Positions 9,001 through 17,923 of a DNA stretch of 22,596 nucleotides are shown here, piece by piece. The stretch spans positions 1 to 22,596 of the forward strand of contig JAUCBJ010003204.1 in the NCBI GenBank assembly GCA_032718475.1. The letters run 5' to 3'. This stretch comes from Nemertoderma westbladi (Eukaryota > Xenacoelomorpha > Nemertodermatida > Nemertodermatidae). The stretch's first letter is position 1, and every line of letters starts with the position of its first letter. The translations under genes and the position numbers were made by a program. Under the pieces are notes generated by a model, which saw only the letters and a list, made by a program, of their open reading frames with translations, made no database searches and was not told the origin of the DNA.

Positions 9001-9926
9001 GCGTTTATGGGTGGCTTAACCTTAGTGAGCGCTTTGTGCCATTGTATAGTTCTTATGAGTGTTATCTAAGCCTCGGTATACCTGCCGCATAGCAGGAACA
9101 CTCATGCAAGTTTGGGGGTATATATATATTATCTAATATATATATCTTAACGAGATCTAGAATTAGTTACTGTAAGTATGATGCCTCAGCATTTACAAAC
9201 TGCTTCAAGGGGGCGTGATAATACTTGTAAACTGTTCCGTTATATTGTGTTGTTGACTAGTAAATGTACGTGTGACTTACATTAGCCTTAGCAGGTTGGA
9301 CACTATGGTGGTATAGTGCGTGGTAAGCGCATAATTCACTCAAATCACTTGCATCGCTGGTAAATAATAGTCACTAGTTGGGAATAATATAACAATACTG
9401 TGGACTCACACATTCGCATTAAATGAACCGAATCTTATTACTGACAGGGCACACTTACATTTATTGTGTGGAAATCAAGTGATCTTTAGTCCAATATATT
9501 CATCAACAAGTAGTGCAAATATAAGTTGTTAATTGCAAGTACTTAGATTAATATTACAAGTGACTAGTTGCAATAAAGTGATTAAGTAAATATTGTGAAC
9601 CACTGTAACTAAAGTGGCACAATGGCGCTTATAAAATCAATACAAATTAACCTAAGGTGTTATTTAGGTTAAGCCAAGTGGCCTGTGAGGGTTGACAAAT
9701 ATATACGATGACCAGTGAGACAGAACAGCCAATAAGACGCAGGAATACCAACTCCGGCAGCTACCAAGGAGAGTTCAGTAATACTATAACCGTTGTTAGG
9801 CAACAATATAAACATCCTTATAGGCCATTCAATACATTCGAAGCACAAATGTTTTACGCATGGAAATCGAATAATAATACGATAAAAATATAAGGGTTCT
9901 GTATACAGTTAGCATTGGCAGCAAAA
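9001..9926. repeat. terminal direct repeat, copy B
   Basis: Near copy of 6100-7002, with an extra TA-rich segment after 9104 (tgcaagtttgggggtatata and onward). It holds the intact short ORF at 9708-9893 and the hairpins at 9056-9104 and 9648-9671. Directly after it comes TATTG (9927-9931), then the 3' end of the protease ORF of the host retroelement. Confidence 0.9.
9708..9893 (+). CDS. 61-codon ORF in copy B, unknown
   Basis: ATG to TAA. It reads MTSETEQPIRRRN, then a central TITVVRQQYKHPYRPFNTF, ending NNNTIKI. It is preceded in both copies by the hairpin at 9648-9671. Copy A has the same frame with one nonsense codon. No family is recognised. It could be the first exon of a spliced product or a chance frame. 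Confidence 0.3.
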   Translation: MTSETEQPIRRRNTNSGSYQGEFSNTITVVRQQYKHPYRPFNTFEAQMFYAWKSNNNTIKI

Positions 9927-9936
9927 TATTGGACGA

Positions 9937-11031
9937 CTAAACTCTAAGGGATTCCTCGATCTTCCATCGATTCTTCCAGCAGGCACTCTCCCACTGCCCC
10001 CCTGTAGGTCCTCTTGTCCTTCGCCCCACTCTCCTTGTCAATTTCAACTCTCTAGGAATTGATTCTCCCTCCTCCACCACCCTAAAATTGGGTCTTTCAG
10101 TCGCCTTCTTGATTTCCTCATGGTCCCCTGGCAGCAAAATGCCACCCTTCATCTTGTTGTCACCTGGCGGTAGAATGAAAAAAAATCGAAAGAATAGATA
10201 AAACAGAATGGATAATAGTAACGCTATCCCTTTCCACCATGTCTTCTTATTTGACCTCCCCCTTTTCGGTATGCCTCTCAACTGGACCGGCGTCTCCTCC
10301 GGACACTTCTCCGGACATCTCGCCGTCCACTCTTCTCCATCCTCATACCGATACTTGCCAGGATCATCCTTGTTCCATCCCATCGTCTCTAAGTCTTCCG
10401 CGTCAAATCCATTCTCCTCTGCCCACTCTCTTGCTGTTGCTTCCCCTCCTAATTCATCTACCGACAGTATTTCTCTGGAACTATCCTCTATCCTTTCACC
10501 ATGCTCTACTATGCGTGGTTCCAGATCCATACCCAACTCCTGGAATCCTTCCCCGGGCCGCTTCTCACATGGGACCTCCCCATCGCCCATCTCTGGTTTT
10601 TCCTCTACATCCTCAACAGTGCCTGATAGCATGCACCCTGATGTCTCCGACACCCTGAATGGAATCTTGGTTTTAATTGGGCCGCTAAGAGTCCATCCGA
10701 ACGGCGTGAGAATCGCCGTCGGATCCCGCTGTTTATTCTCTCCGAATATGGTCTGTACTCTCTCGTGGGCCGTCGGACAATCCATTCCGACTATGATGGA
10801 TACCTTTGAGACATCCACTTCCGGTATTGAGAAATCGATATCGTCCAGGAACCGGTATTGCTCGACCTCGATCCTGGTGGGTCGCCTGGCATTTATATTA
10901 ATCGATTCTATTATCTGAATGGGGTTGATGGTCGCCCCATAATCACATCCTGGTGCTATTGCTGATATCTCGCACCATCCCATTCTCATCTCCAGGACCT
11001 CATCCTTGCTCGAGATAGTAGTTACTGCCAT
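9937..11031 (-). CDS. BEL/Pao protease C-terminal half fused to a polymerase-less tail with a membrane segment
   Basis: 364 codons, ATG to TAG, unbroken. Residues about 1-125 carry the C-terminal part of the BEL/Pao aspartic protease region (DUF1758 type): IIVGMDCPTAHERVQTIF followed by TPFGWTLSGPI, the normal boundary before reverse transcriptase. Instead of RT there is an acidic, Glu-rich stretch of about 140 residues (REWAEENGFDAEDLETMGWN). Then come a basic patch, WWKGIALLLSILFYLFFRFF (a strong single membrane-spanning segment) and a basic tail. YxDD, RNase H and integrase motifs are absent. The ATG follows the gag-protease stop as TAG-G-ATG, one base out of frame. Function is inferred from the family; the tail is unrecognised and could be an internal-deletion join or an Env-like anchor. 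Confidence 0.7.
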   Translation of the reverse strand: MAVTTISSKDEVLEMRMGWCEISAIAPGCDYGATINPIQIIESININARRPTRIEVEQYRFLDDIDFSIPEVDVSKVSIIVGMDCPTAHERVQTIFGENKQRDPTAILTPFGWTLSGPIKTKIPFRVSETSGCMLSGTVEDVEEKPEMGDGEVPCEKRPGEGFQELGMDLEPRIVEHGERIEDSSREILSVDELGGEATAREWAEENGFDAEDLETMGWNKDDPGKYRYEDGEEWTARCPEKCPEETPVQLRGIPKRGRSNKKTWWKGIALLLSILFYLFFRFFFILPPGDNKMKGGILLPGDHEEIKKATERPNFRVVEEGESIPRELKLTRRVGRRTRGPTGGQWESACWKNRWKIEESLRV

Positions 11032-11032
11032 C

Positions 11033-12402
11033 CTACTCGGCCATACCCATCTCCTCGGCCACCCAATTCTCCACCAGCGTGAAGGCTGCTCCGCTGTCGA
11101 CCAGCATCAATGTCGTGACTGATCGGCCGCCATTTCCTGTTATCCTCACTGGTACTACCCCGAGTAGAACTTTCCTCTTTCTCCTTGCTCCCGTCGTGCT
11201 CGTAGCCATAGTTTGGCCTCCAGTCTCGTCATATTCTATCGGTGTTTCTCTACACTCTCCGAATCTGTGTCCTTCTACCACGCATCGATGACATAGTCCG
11301 TTTGCATCCGCGTAGGCTACCTGATCTTGTTTAGGCAAAGCTTGCCAATGCTTACAACTCATGGTCTTATGGGTTCCATCCGTATGCAATTGACATTCGT
11401 ATCCTGGATTGTAGCATTCCTTGTATAGCCCTTCACGTATCATGCGTAGGTTCATATCTACCAGTTTAGTGTTTTGGTTATTTGGACTCGGCCTACTGGG
11501 TGTGTTGAGATTATATTTGTTCGTGTTGTTATTTTGTTTCTGTCCCTGCCACGGTGTGGCCCTACTCCGAGCTATCTGTGGACTTGTAGTCCCCTGTGTG
11601 GCTGCATGTGGTAGCGACTGTCTCACTCTCGGGAATGCATCTGCCGGATTATGTTCGGGTTTTGGCCTGTTGTATTCGGCTTTCGGCGCCTTCCCCAAAC
11701 TATCCTCACTGTAGACTGGGTCTGTAATCAACTCCGCTTCATAATTAAGGAAGTTCAACATCTCCTCTAGCCCTGGCTCCGCACCTTTCTTCTCCCGAGT
11801 GGAGAAGGCGATCTTCCTCCACTTATTTCTTAGCCAGGTCGGCAGTGCCTGCGCTATTGTGGTAATGTTATTCGATGCGTTGAGTTCGTAAGGCACATCC
11901 AAGGTCTTCAGCACAATCAGCGCCTTTTCGACCTTATTCGCAAAAGTCTTGATGCTGACAGGGTTATCCTGTAGCCCACCTGATGTTATTCCCCTCAAGG
12001 TTTGCCGGATGATCTTGGCAGGGTATCCGTATTCCCTGTCTAGGGCCCGCCATGCAGTCGTGAATCCACCCTCGATACCTTGATACTGCCTTACGATATC
12101 GGACGCTGGGCCCCCTGTGTAAACTTATAAATATTTTAGGCACTCCACCTGCATCAGATTCTTTATTAATATTTCATTACTGTACATGCGTCGGAATTGC
12201 AGATATTCATCCGGTCTGCTCCCATCGAATTTGAACGGCTCCACTGGTGGCAGCCGATCCTGGTCTTAAGCGCATCGATGAGTGTTGCCATTCCCATCGC
12301 CTGTATTTCTAGTGGGCTCGATGGATGCTGTACAGACTCCCCTGTTGCTGGGTGCGGTTCGCCAGTCGGGCCTGTCGACCTCTTCTGTGTAGGATATATC
12401 AT
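11033..12402 (-). pseudogene. BEL/Pao gag core, zinc knuckle and protease active-site region, with two breaks
   Basis: It starts at ATG 12402 (MIYPTQKRSTGP). A first block, MGMATLIDALKTR, needs a frame change at about 12260-12240 to continue as LPPVEPFKFDGSRPDEYLQF, the signature opening of the DUF1759 gag domain. A TAA lies in frame at 12127-12125. From there the frame is open to TAG at 11033. It covers the rest of DUF1759 (YGYPAKIIRQTL), a Pro/Asn-rich linker, the zinc knuckle CHRCVVEGHRFGEC (CX2CX4HX4C) and the protease active site LMLVDSGAAFTLV (D-S/T-G type). In a working element this would make the RNA-packaging shell protein and start of the protease. The breaks argue that this copy is inactive; the largest intact piece (about 12124-11033) has about 363 codons. 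Confidence 0.85.
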
Positions 12403-13574
12403 TGGGGGTAACGGTCCCCTCCATATCTCTGTATCGCATGATTTATTTTGTCCAAGGGGTTCGGGGTTTTTGTTCTTGGTTGAGTGTATTGCTGATATTG
12501 TAATGGGGGAATGTCACCCTGTCCCCCTCCCCACCGGTGTTATATTTGGTATTGGGGTTGATGTTACCATGGTACGGCCCATACACCTATTGGCAATAAC
12601 TCCCCCCTCCCCTGGGTATATGTTATATCACTGCATATTATAGTCATACTGGTGTGCACTAACTGGTACTGGTTGCTCTAAGTAAGCAAATCTATTGCAG
12701 TATCGGTCTCTTTAACCGGTGAGGCAGAAAACAGTCTACGAACGGACAAACTTCGATAATACGAAATCCCGCGCAGCGAATCCTAACAATCGTGCTGACT
12801 TGCTGACGGACTAAAGGCGTTCGTATACTTTGCCATGGTGTGATTTATATGGGGTGGGGGTTGCTAGCTAAATGTCTAACTAGCGGACGAACTGCGGCGT
12901 GGACAAAATTATTTTATATATTTTGAGGTGTAAATAATTCCTAAATGTTGAATTTTATAATCGAAATTTAGTTTTGGATCCCTTCTACATTATATAATTT
13001 ACTGGGTCCGGTGTGCATTTTACAAAATATTCTAATTTTGCGGTCTGTAGGTCTAATACTTACAGATGATAAGGCTCCTTCCCATTTTGTGTATTTCCAG
13101 GACTCAATTTCAGGCATAAAGTTAGTAACTACGCCCGGAATTCGGCAATTTAAATCTACCAGGTCCCTAATACTAAGAAGAAATGTGTTAGTTTACTACA
13201 GTAGGCGTACAGTTACAATAGCTAGCCTGGTCTCCTATCTAGAATTTTGGTTGCCTAGGTGGGCACGGCAACTTCTTATCAGAATGTCGGCGGGGACACG
13301 GTAGGTGTTAGTATCCCAAATAGCCCTAATTGTAATGCGCCTAGTACAATAAACTGCCCAACCACCTGAACGGTACAATCCTGATTCAGGCAAAACACGG
13401 TAACCTTCTCCTGGACTACAGACTTCAATACAAGCAATGGACACCGTTGTACTACTAAATAAGCCACCAGCGCACCTATACCCGGCAAACAAGTTAGGCG
13501 TACAATTTTGATGTACCCTACTAATGTACATGCCCCGTAATGGTGTGCCTGTGTCCTATCTGTGTACTTGTATC

Positions 13575-13578
<4 letters not shown>
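12403..13578. other. unrecognised spacer within the gag region
   Basis: Separates two gag parts. Short open frames exist on both strands (for example 13011-13304 plus, 13235-13531 minus), but none shows a known domain or consistent composition. It could be an intron-like or inserted segment inside gag. I see no terminal repeats or target duplication. Confidence 0.4.

Positions 13579-13668
<90 letters not shown>
13579..13668. repeat. (CT)n microsatellite
   Basis: About 90 bases of CT repeats with one interruption (at) at 13636-13637. On the sense strand of the element it is (GA)n and lies just after the gag coiled-coil segment. Confidence 0.95.
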
Positions 13669-13669
<1 letters not shown>

Positions 13670-13735
13670 TCCTTCTCTCTCCTCTCAGTTCCTTGCCACC
13701 CTCTCAGCCCTCTCTTTACACTCTCTCGCTAACTC

Positions 13736-14322
13736 TCACTCTTTCTCTAATAATGCGGTTCCCTCATCCAGTTGCCTCTCCAACTCCTTCTGATCCAGCG
13801 CCACAAGGTCTAATTGACACGCCAGATCTATCTCTAACACCCTTCTTGCTTTTGCAGAGGATGTTTGCAGCAGACTTATCGGTCACAATGGACTCCCGTT
13901 GCCTCTCTGTCCTGCTAACTTTGCCCGCTTTCTGGGGTTCTCGCTGACCGACGACACCGAATCCTCAGGGTTAACCTCGGGTTCGCCATCGTGCGGGTCC
14001 GCCCAACCCACTAACTTAATTCCCCTAGCATCCACTAAGTAAGGCCCTACGTACACTACCTCTGGCTCCATTACCCCGGATCGCACAGTTCCGTGGCGAC
14101 CCCCCTCGCTCTCTCACTCGCCAGTTCTCCCTGTCCAAAACGGACTAAATATCGAAAATGTTTATTCGACTCACCTAGCCTCTGGTATAGTTTAGGCTGG
14201 TCTACCTTTCTCCCCTCCTTGGCCTCTTTAAGTAGTTTCTTGGTGGCGTTGTCGGACTGTCGTAGCCGATGACTCGTCCCAATGTCCTCTTCGTCGACTC
14301 CGCCTCCTCTCCTTGTCCGGCG
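13736..14322 (-). pseudogene. BEL/Pao gag N-terminal region, broken
   Basis: Three adjoining open segments read as one helical, charged gag N-terminus. Segment one (14322-14071) includes NATKKLLKEAKEGRKVDQPK and KHFRYLVRFGQGELASER. Segment two (14086-13883), in a different frame, begins MRSGVMEPEVVYVGPYLVDA and ends at a TGA. Segment three (13882-13736) continues in the frame of segment two and carries DLVALDQKELERQLDEGTAL, a heptad-like helix. Coiled-coil stretches before the DUF1759 domain are usual in BEL/Pao gag. At least one frameshift and one stop show decay, although splicing cannot be ruled out. Confidence 0.5.
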
Positions 14323-14682
14323 TCATACCGGCGGCCCCACCATCGCCATTCCAGTGGGCCGCCCGTCGCCTACGGCCTGTGGCTGGCCAGTGACTTCAGT
14401 ACTCCGACCGCCGTTGTCGTCGCGCGTCGATTCGTCTCCCTCTCTCCTTCGTAGTTGACGGCCGCCCTCAGCTTGGGCTACCGGATCGTCCCTCGTCGGC
14501 GAATCCGGCGTCGCTGGCCGATACCGTCGCGTTGCGTCGTGGCCTCACGGATCATTTGGTTGGTGTCGTCCGGGTCCGCGGCGGTGTCCTCTCTCCCTCT
14601 GATAATCGGGGCTCCCTGTCGCTCATCTTCTTCTGGCTGTCTTGCAGTCACCGTTTTTAGTTGGCAGGTGGTAGTTAATGAC
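14323..14682 (-). other. 5' leader of the LTR element
   Basis: GC-rich DNA between the 5' LTR and gag, read on the minus strand. The bases right after the LTR (gtcattaactaccacctgcc) do not begin with TGG, so the usual tRNA primer site is not obvious. Short minus-strand frames rich in Arg (RRRIRRRGTIR) may be the decayed start of gag. Confidence 0.4.
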
Positions 14683-15338
14683 TGTGACGGGATCGGAGAT
14701 CCTGACCGGGTTAGAAATGTACGCATCACCTTTCTGCTGGGCAGTCGTGCTAGCTACTTGCTTTGGCCGAAGGCCGTTGGGGAAAACAATAAGAGTTTGT
14801 GTTATTTCTCAATATTGATTAACATAGACGATAATAGCACGTCAGTAATGATACAGATACAATAGCAGAAAATACAGATTAAACGCTGTTAATGGTGGTG
14901 ACGGTCATTAACTATGACCGGTCTGCACTGACTGAATAACTCAACTGACCGGTAAATCAGTAATGTAGGATAATATATGGTTAACACACATTGATATTGA
15001 TTTCACCTCTTACTGTACTTTGGCCCTCTGTACCCAATGGATGCTTTCCTATCTCTAACCACGTGCTTCCCTCCCCACCATTGGCTAATATACTAATTGT
15101 CACTTTGGCACACCCTGTGAGTGTTTCCCCCCACTGCTAGCCTCTACTAGCTGTGTTCCCTCCGAGGTGGTTTGAACTCTCACCTTTCTCTATGGCTTTA
15201 GGGTGTGTGTCTCCCCCCCCCCCAAAGTTGGTTATGATACGAGATTAATATTAGTAATCTCGTATCCCCAACATATTGCTAAAATGCCACTGGTCCCATT
15301 TTCTGGTGGGTAATGAAGTGGAATTGAATCCGCTTACA
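14683..15338 (-). repeat. right LTR (5' LTR of the element)
   Basis: 656 bp, TGTGACGGG...CGCTTACA on the plus strand. Compared with the left LTR it has about 20 substitutions, a CTAG insertion and a 4-base deletion. In the sense of the element it should hold the promoter. A TATA-like run (taatatatgg region) is present in both LTRs but was not tested further. Confidence 0.92.
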
Positions 15339-15343
15339 GGGGA
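15339..15343. repeat. right target-site duplication GGGGA
   Basis: Exact match to 2765-2769. Confidence 0.9.
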
Positions 15344-16284
15344 CACAGCTATTATTGTCTATAGAATACAAACCTGTATCATTGCCATACTACGAATATT
15401 TATCAATGTCGCAGTGTCTGAGTGGAAACAGCGCCTGAACCTCTTTCACAATAGCGTTTAGCTATAAGGCTCAGAAATAAGACACAAGGCTGTATAAATT
15501 CCTAACTGTTAGTGTCCTTAAGCAAGAAACTAGTGTTTAGGCAAACCCTCGTTACAATAGGAACCTGGCTTCTTTAGTGGGAGTAAAGATAGGGTTGAAT
15601 AGATATGGAGGTTTTACCATCAGGAGTTAGTGTGGCGCCCTCCTAGCTTTCGAGTTATTGTACACACGTCAATGGATCACTTTAATTTATTTTACTGTAT
15701 CATCGCCTATACTAAATAAAGCTAACATGTATCTGATCTGCAGATGCAGATCTGTAAAAACATGGAAACGGATGAAATAGATGGAAAAACTGTTGTACTA
15801 TATTATACAAAACATATATCGGGCCTAAATGATAATTTTACGGCTCGTCCATAGACGGGTACTATATTATACACAACATATATAGGGCCTAAATGATAAT
15901 TTTATGGCTTGTCCATAGACGGGTAAAGAGGTATAGAGGATCATCCATAGAGGCGTTTAGTAATCCAGAAATTTAGCAAGGATTATTATGATTTTATTCC
16001 AGAAGCAAGGTGTTCCATAAACTGCACAGACTATGATGATGGCGAGGGCGATGTATACTTTTAACGTTAACAAGAATGTACGCACATGAAGACATTGCGT
16101 TGGCACGGACATACAGGGAGATGTACTGTACGTGTTCGACTACGGAAAGTTGGAGAATATTCAGTATTATTCTTTGGTCGGAAATGATGAGAGAAAATCG
16201 AAGATTCATAAATCTATCGCGACTGTAGGCCTTCTGTAAGGAATGTTTCCTGGAATTAGTGGAATTTAAGAGGAATGTATAGGG
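15344..16284. other. host intron, no gene seen
   Basis: AT-rich intron of the PAN/LamG gene, right of the retroelement. It holds the 64-bp tandem duplication at 15795-15922 and a short palindrome gatctgcagatgcagatc near 15735. No coding segment was recognised. Confidence 0.5.
15795..15922. repeat. 64-bp tandem duplication
   Basis: Two adjacent copies of a unit starting gtactatattataca and ending gtccatagacgg, differing at about five positions. A third partial echo (catccatagaggcg) follows at about 15940. Confidence 0.85.
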
Positions 16285-16290
16285 TCCACA

Positions 16291-16377
16291 AAGGCGGTGT
16301 ACTGTAGCTCAGTTGGTTGGACGCCGAGCTTACAATCTATTGGTTGTACAGTCCCGCTCTCAAAAAGCATTCCTTTT
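16291..16377 (+). repeat. tRNA-derived SINE-like fragment
   Basis: TAGCTCAGTTGG (16305-16316) is a perfect tRNA A box. GGTTGTACAGTCCC (16342-16355) is a degenerate B box. Between them gccgagcttacaatct resembles an anticodon arm. Mismatches in the arms argue against a working tRNA. A TTTT run at 16373-16376 could end Pol III transcription. It lies in the host intron. Confidence 0.6.
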
Positions 16378-16412
16378 ATCAAACTTTGATCAAACATTGA
16401 TCAAAGTTTGAT
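16378..16412. repeat. 16-bp palindrome with 3-base loop
   Basis: ATCAAACTTTGATCAA-aca-TTGATCAAAGTTTGAT, perfect arms, directly after the SINE-like fragment. It could be the tail of that SINE or a small inverted-repeat element. Confidence 0.9.
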
Positions 16413-17266
16413 CAAAATGTGTCCATAGAGTAGCATTGAAAGTAGCATTGACATTGAAATGACATTGATGGCATATTGAAATGACTTTGAAATCGACGTA
16501 CCGAAATTCCAGACTTTCTGTCTCATATTGAAATGACATTGAAATGATTTCAAAGTAATAGTTTACATCTCTCTTCTGCGGCAAGCCTTTGTACTCAGAT
16601 TACCACCAACAATAGCTTTTGTTAATGGCCAAGCCGCGATGTGATTGACAGCGCAGCAGATGGAGCTTGCTTGAATTTGTGGATGGACAGCGAATAGATT
16701 TACAAGGCTGTGTTGTGGTAGTGTCAGACTGAGTCTTGTAGTGCCTATTATTACACTAACTAGTGAAGAAAACAGCCCTTGGAATATTTTTAAATTATTA
16801 TTTATTATAAATTTGTTTAATGTTCCTTAAATCTTAAAGCCTACCCGGGTAGTAGCTATCGAAAGATAAGTTCGCCAGACTGTTTTCTTTTTGTAGGGTC
16901 CACGATATATGTCAGATAGTGGCGCAAGTTGGCCTCAAATAAAAAAAAAATCTACATCGCAAATTGGTCGAATATGAAATATACAGTAGTTAGTTTATTA
17001 TTTTGGTTAGAAAAAGGACGCCACTGCAGCTTTCAGAGACTATCCCCTACTGTAGTAGGCCTACAGGATAAAAAAAGAATTATGGAGCTCAAATGGAATG
17101 AGAGATTCTGATTCTGTACTTGTTCGCAAGTAGCTAGGCCATAATGTATCAATAAAAGAATAGTAATAAAAATATGATTTACTCCACTATTATTGCCAGC
17201 ACGAATAGATAGATCTACAGTATATTATAGTAATAATTGCAGTATAAATTATATATACCTCCTCAC
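16413..17266. other. host intron next to exon 3
   Basis: AT-rich. Between 16434 and 16550 the words attgaaatgac and tgacattgaa recur irregularly, a decayed minisatellite. No coding segment was recognised. Confidence 0.5.
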
Positions 17267-17413
17267 CTCCGCATATATATTCATTTGCAGTGTCAACGAG
17301 TGTTACGTAGCTGATGGCACAGGAATTACAAAGCGGTTTTCCCCTGTATATTTTATTTATTTCTCCACATTTGTTTTCTTCTGGACAAAGGTCGCATGGA
17401 TCCTCATCTGGGC
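17267..17413 (-). CDS. exon 3 of the secreted protein: Cys-rich module
   Basis: 147 bp between an acceptor (ctctaatttag) and a donor (gcggag|gtgagg), phase 1 on both sides. It is therefore a symmetric exon of the kind shuffled between extracellular proteins. With the split codon it reads CPDEDPCDLCPEENKCGEI and GKPLCNSCA, seven to eight cysteines in 49 residues. The spacing is loosely EGF-like but not a clean EGF consensus. It would span about residues 184-232 of the protein. It was found from splice signals and frame rather than from an ATG, and it contains no stop in that frame. Confidence 0.65.
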
Positions 17414-17524
17414 CTAAATTAGAGAAGTACTGAGTTCATTAGCATACAGTAGATGACCAATATCACCTGTTATACAGTAAAGATCTGCTGTCATTGAACT
17501 GTAGGCACATTTATTCAAACTTAC

Positions 17525-17797
17525 AGAGAAATGGAATGTCATCGATCTTATCAAAGTAGGCGACATTGTCACGGTAGGTGTCGACGATAGTACTAAGTTT
17601 GGTGTCTGAATCTCCGCCAGTTTCGAATCCACAGAAATTCACTGCATTCCAGGCCCAAACAACCGCTCTGCATAGACGATTGACACCGCATTCCTCCATA
17701 CATTCATTGTAAGAGCTGATGTCTGTTTGAGTCGTTAGATTCACTTCTCTTAGGAAACTTTTGTGGCAAGGAGAACGAAACTTTGTAACCCATTCAA
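17525..17797 (-). CDS. exon 2 of the secreted protein: second PAN/Apple-like domain
   Basis: 273 bp, phase 1 to phase 1. The acceptor is tttccattccag and the donor is tct|gtaagt. It encodes about 91 residues centred on SYNECMEECGVNRLCRAVVW followed by NFCGFET. This is the alternating Cys pattern of PAN/Apple folds, which mediate protein or carbohydrate binding outside the cell. The symmetric phase again fits a shuffled module. Reading straight through the two introns also happens to stay open, so a single uninterrupted frame (18200-17511) is the alternative. I prefer splicing because both intron boundaries are strong and the read-through residues look random. Confidence 0.75.
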
Positions 17798-17923
17798 CTG
17801 GAATGGAAACAAACGTGATATACAAAATACAGAATTGTAATTTATTTGTGTGAACCGGCAATGCGACTGGATCTAGAATATTTTTTACTATATAATATCT
17901 GATAAATAATGAACGCATCTCAC

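Larger units (their letters stand above)
6093..9926. mobile_element. nested element with ~0.9 kb terminal direct repeats, family unknown
   Basis: Two direct copies of the same sequence (6100-7002 and 9001-9926) enclose a 2.0 kb core (7003-9000); the period is 2,901 bases. The core carries two divergent ORFs without recognised homology. The copies differ at about 30 sites plus several indels by eye (about 96-97% identity). The shared ends do not start and finish with TG...CA. I see no TGG-type primer site or convincing polypurine tract, so an ordinary LTR element is not established. Alternatives are a tyrosine-recombinase element with split direct repeats, an integrated circular DNA with terminal redundancy, or a partial tandem duplication. 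It begins about 10 bases after the stop of the gag-protease ORF (in the element's sense), so it did not itself interrupt that ORF. Confidence 0.6.
2770..15338 (-). mobile_element. non-autonomous BEL/Pao-type LTR retrotransposon, 12.6 kb, with a nested insertion
   Basis: Two long direct repeats bound the element, and GGGGA flanks it on both sides. The LTR ends are TG...CA. The polypurine tract GGGGGGAAG (3435-3427) abuts the left LTR when read on the minus strand, so the element reads right to left, with its 5' LTR at 14683-15338. Order on the minus strand: 5' LTR, leader, broken gag (14322-13736), spacer with a GA/CT microsatellite, gag core and protease (12402-9937), nested element (9926-6093), tandem-repeat 3' region (6092-3436), polypurine tract, 3' LTR. 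I found no RT, RNase H or integrase motifs anywhere inside. No primer-binding site starting with TGG adjoins the 5' LTR. Without the nested insertion it would measure about 8.7 kb. The LTR copies differ at roughly 20 sites plus a few indels by eye (about 97% identity), so the insertion is not very recent. Confidence 0.88.
2695..17266 (-). other. last intron of the PAN/LamG gene, expanded by a retroelement
   Basis: The donor is ggag|gtgagg at 17266 and the acceptor is tttttttcag at 2695; both flank phase 1 codons, and joining them completes a GCG (Ala) codon. Of 14,572 bases, 12,569 are the LTR element and 5 are its target duplication, leaving an ancestral intron of about 2.0 kb. The join is inferred from splice signals, phase and shared strand, and is not proven by a transcript. 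Confidence 0.5.

Noticed and set aside
6100-9926. Ordinary LTR retrotransposon with 0.9 kb LTRs
   Set aside because: Not adopted as the call because TG...CA termini, a primer-binding site and gag-pol are not visible; kept as one possible model only.
10208-10918. 236-codon plus-strand open frame
   Set aside because: It is antisense to the well-supported BEL/Pao protease ORF, and the Ser/Pro-rich composition mirrors that gene.
13540-13947. Ser/Leu-rich open frames
   Set aside because: They are translations of the CT microsatellite, with antisense gag beyond it.
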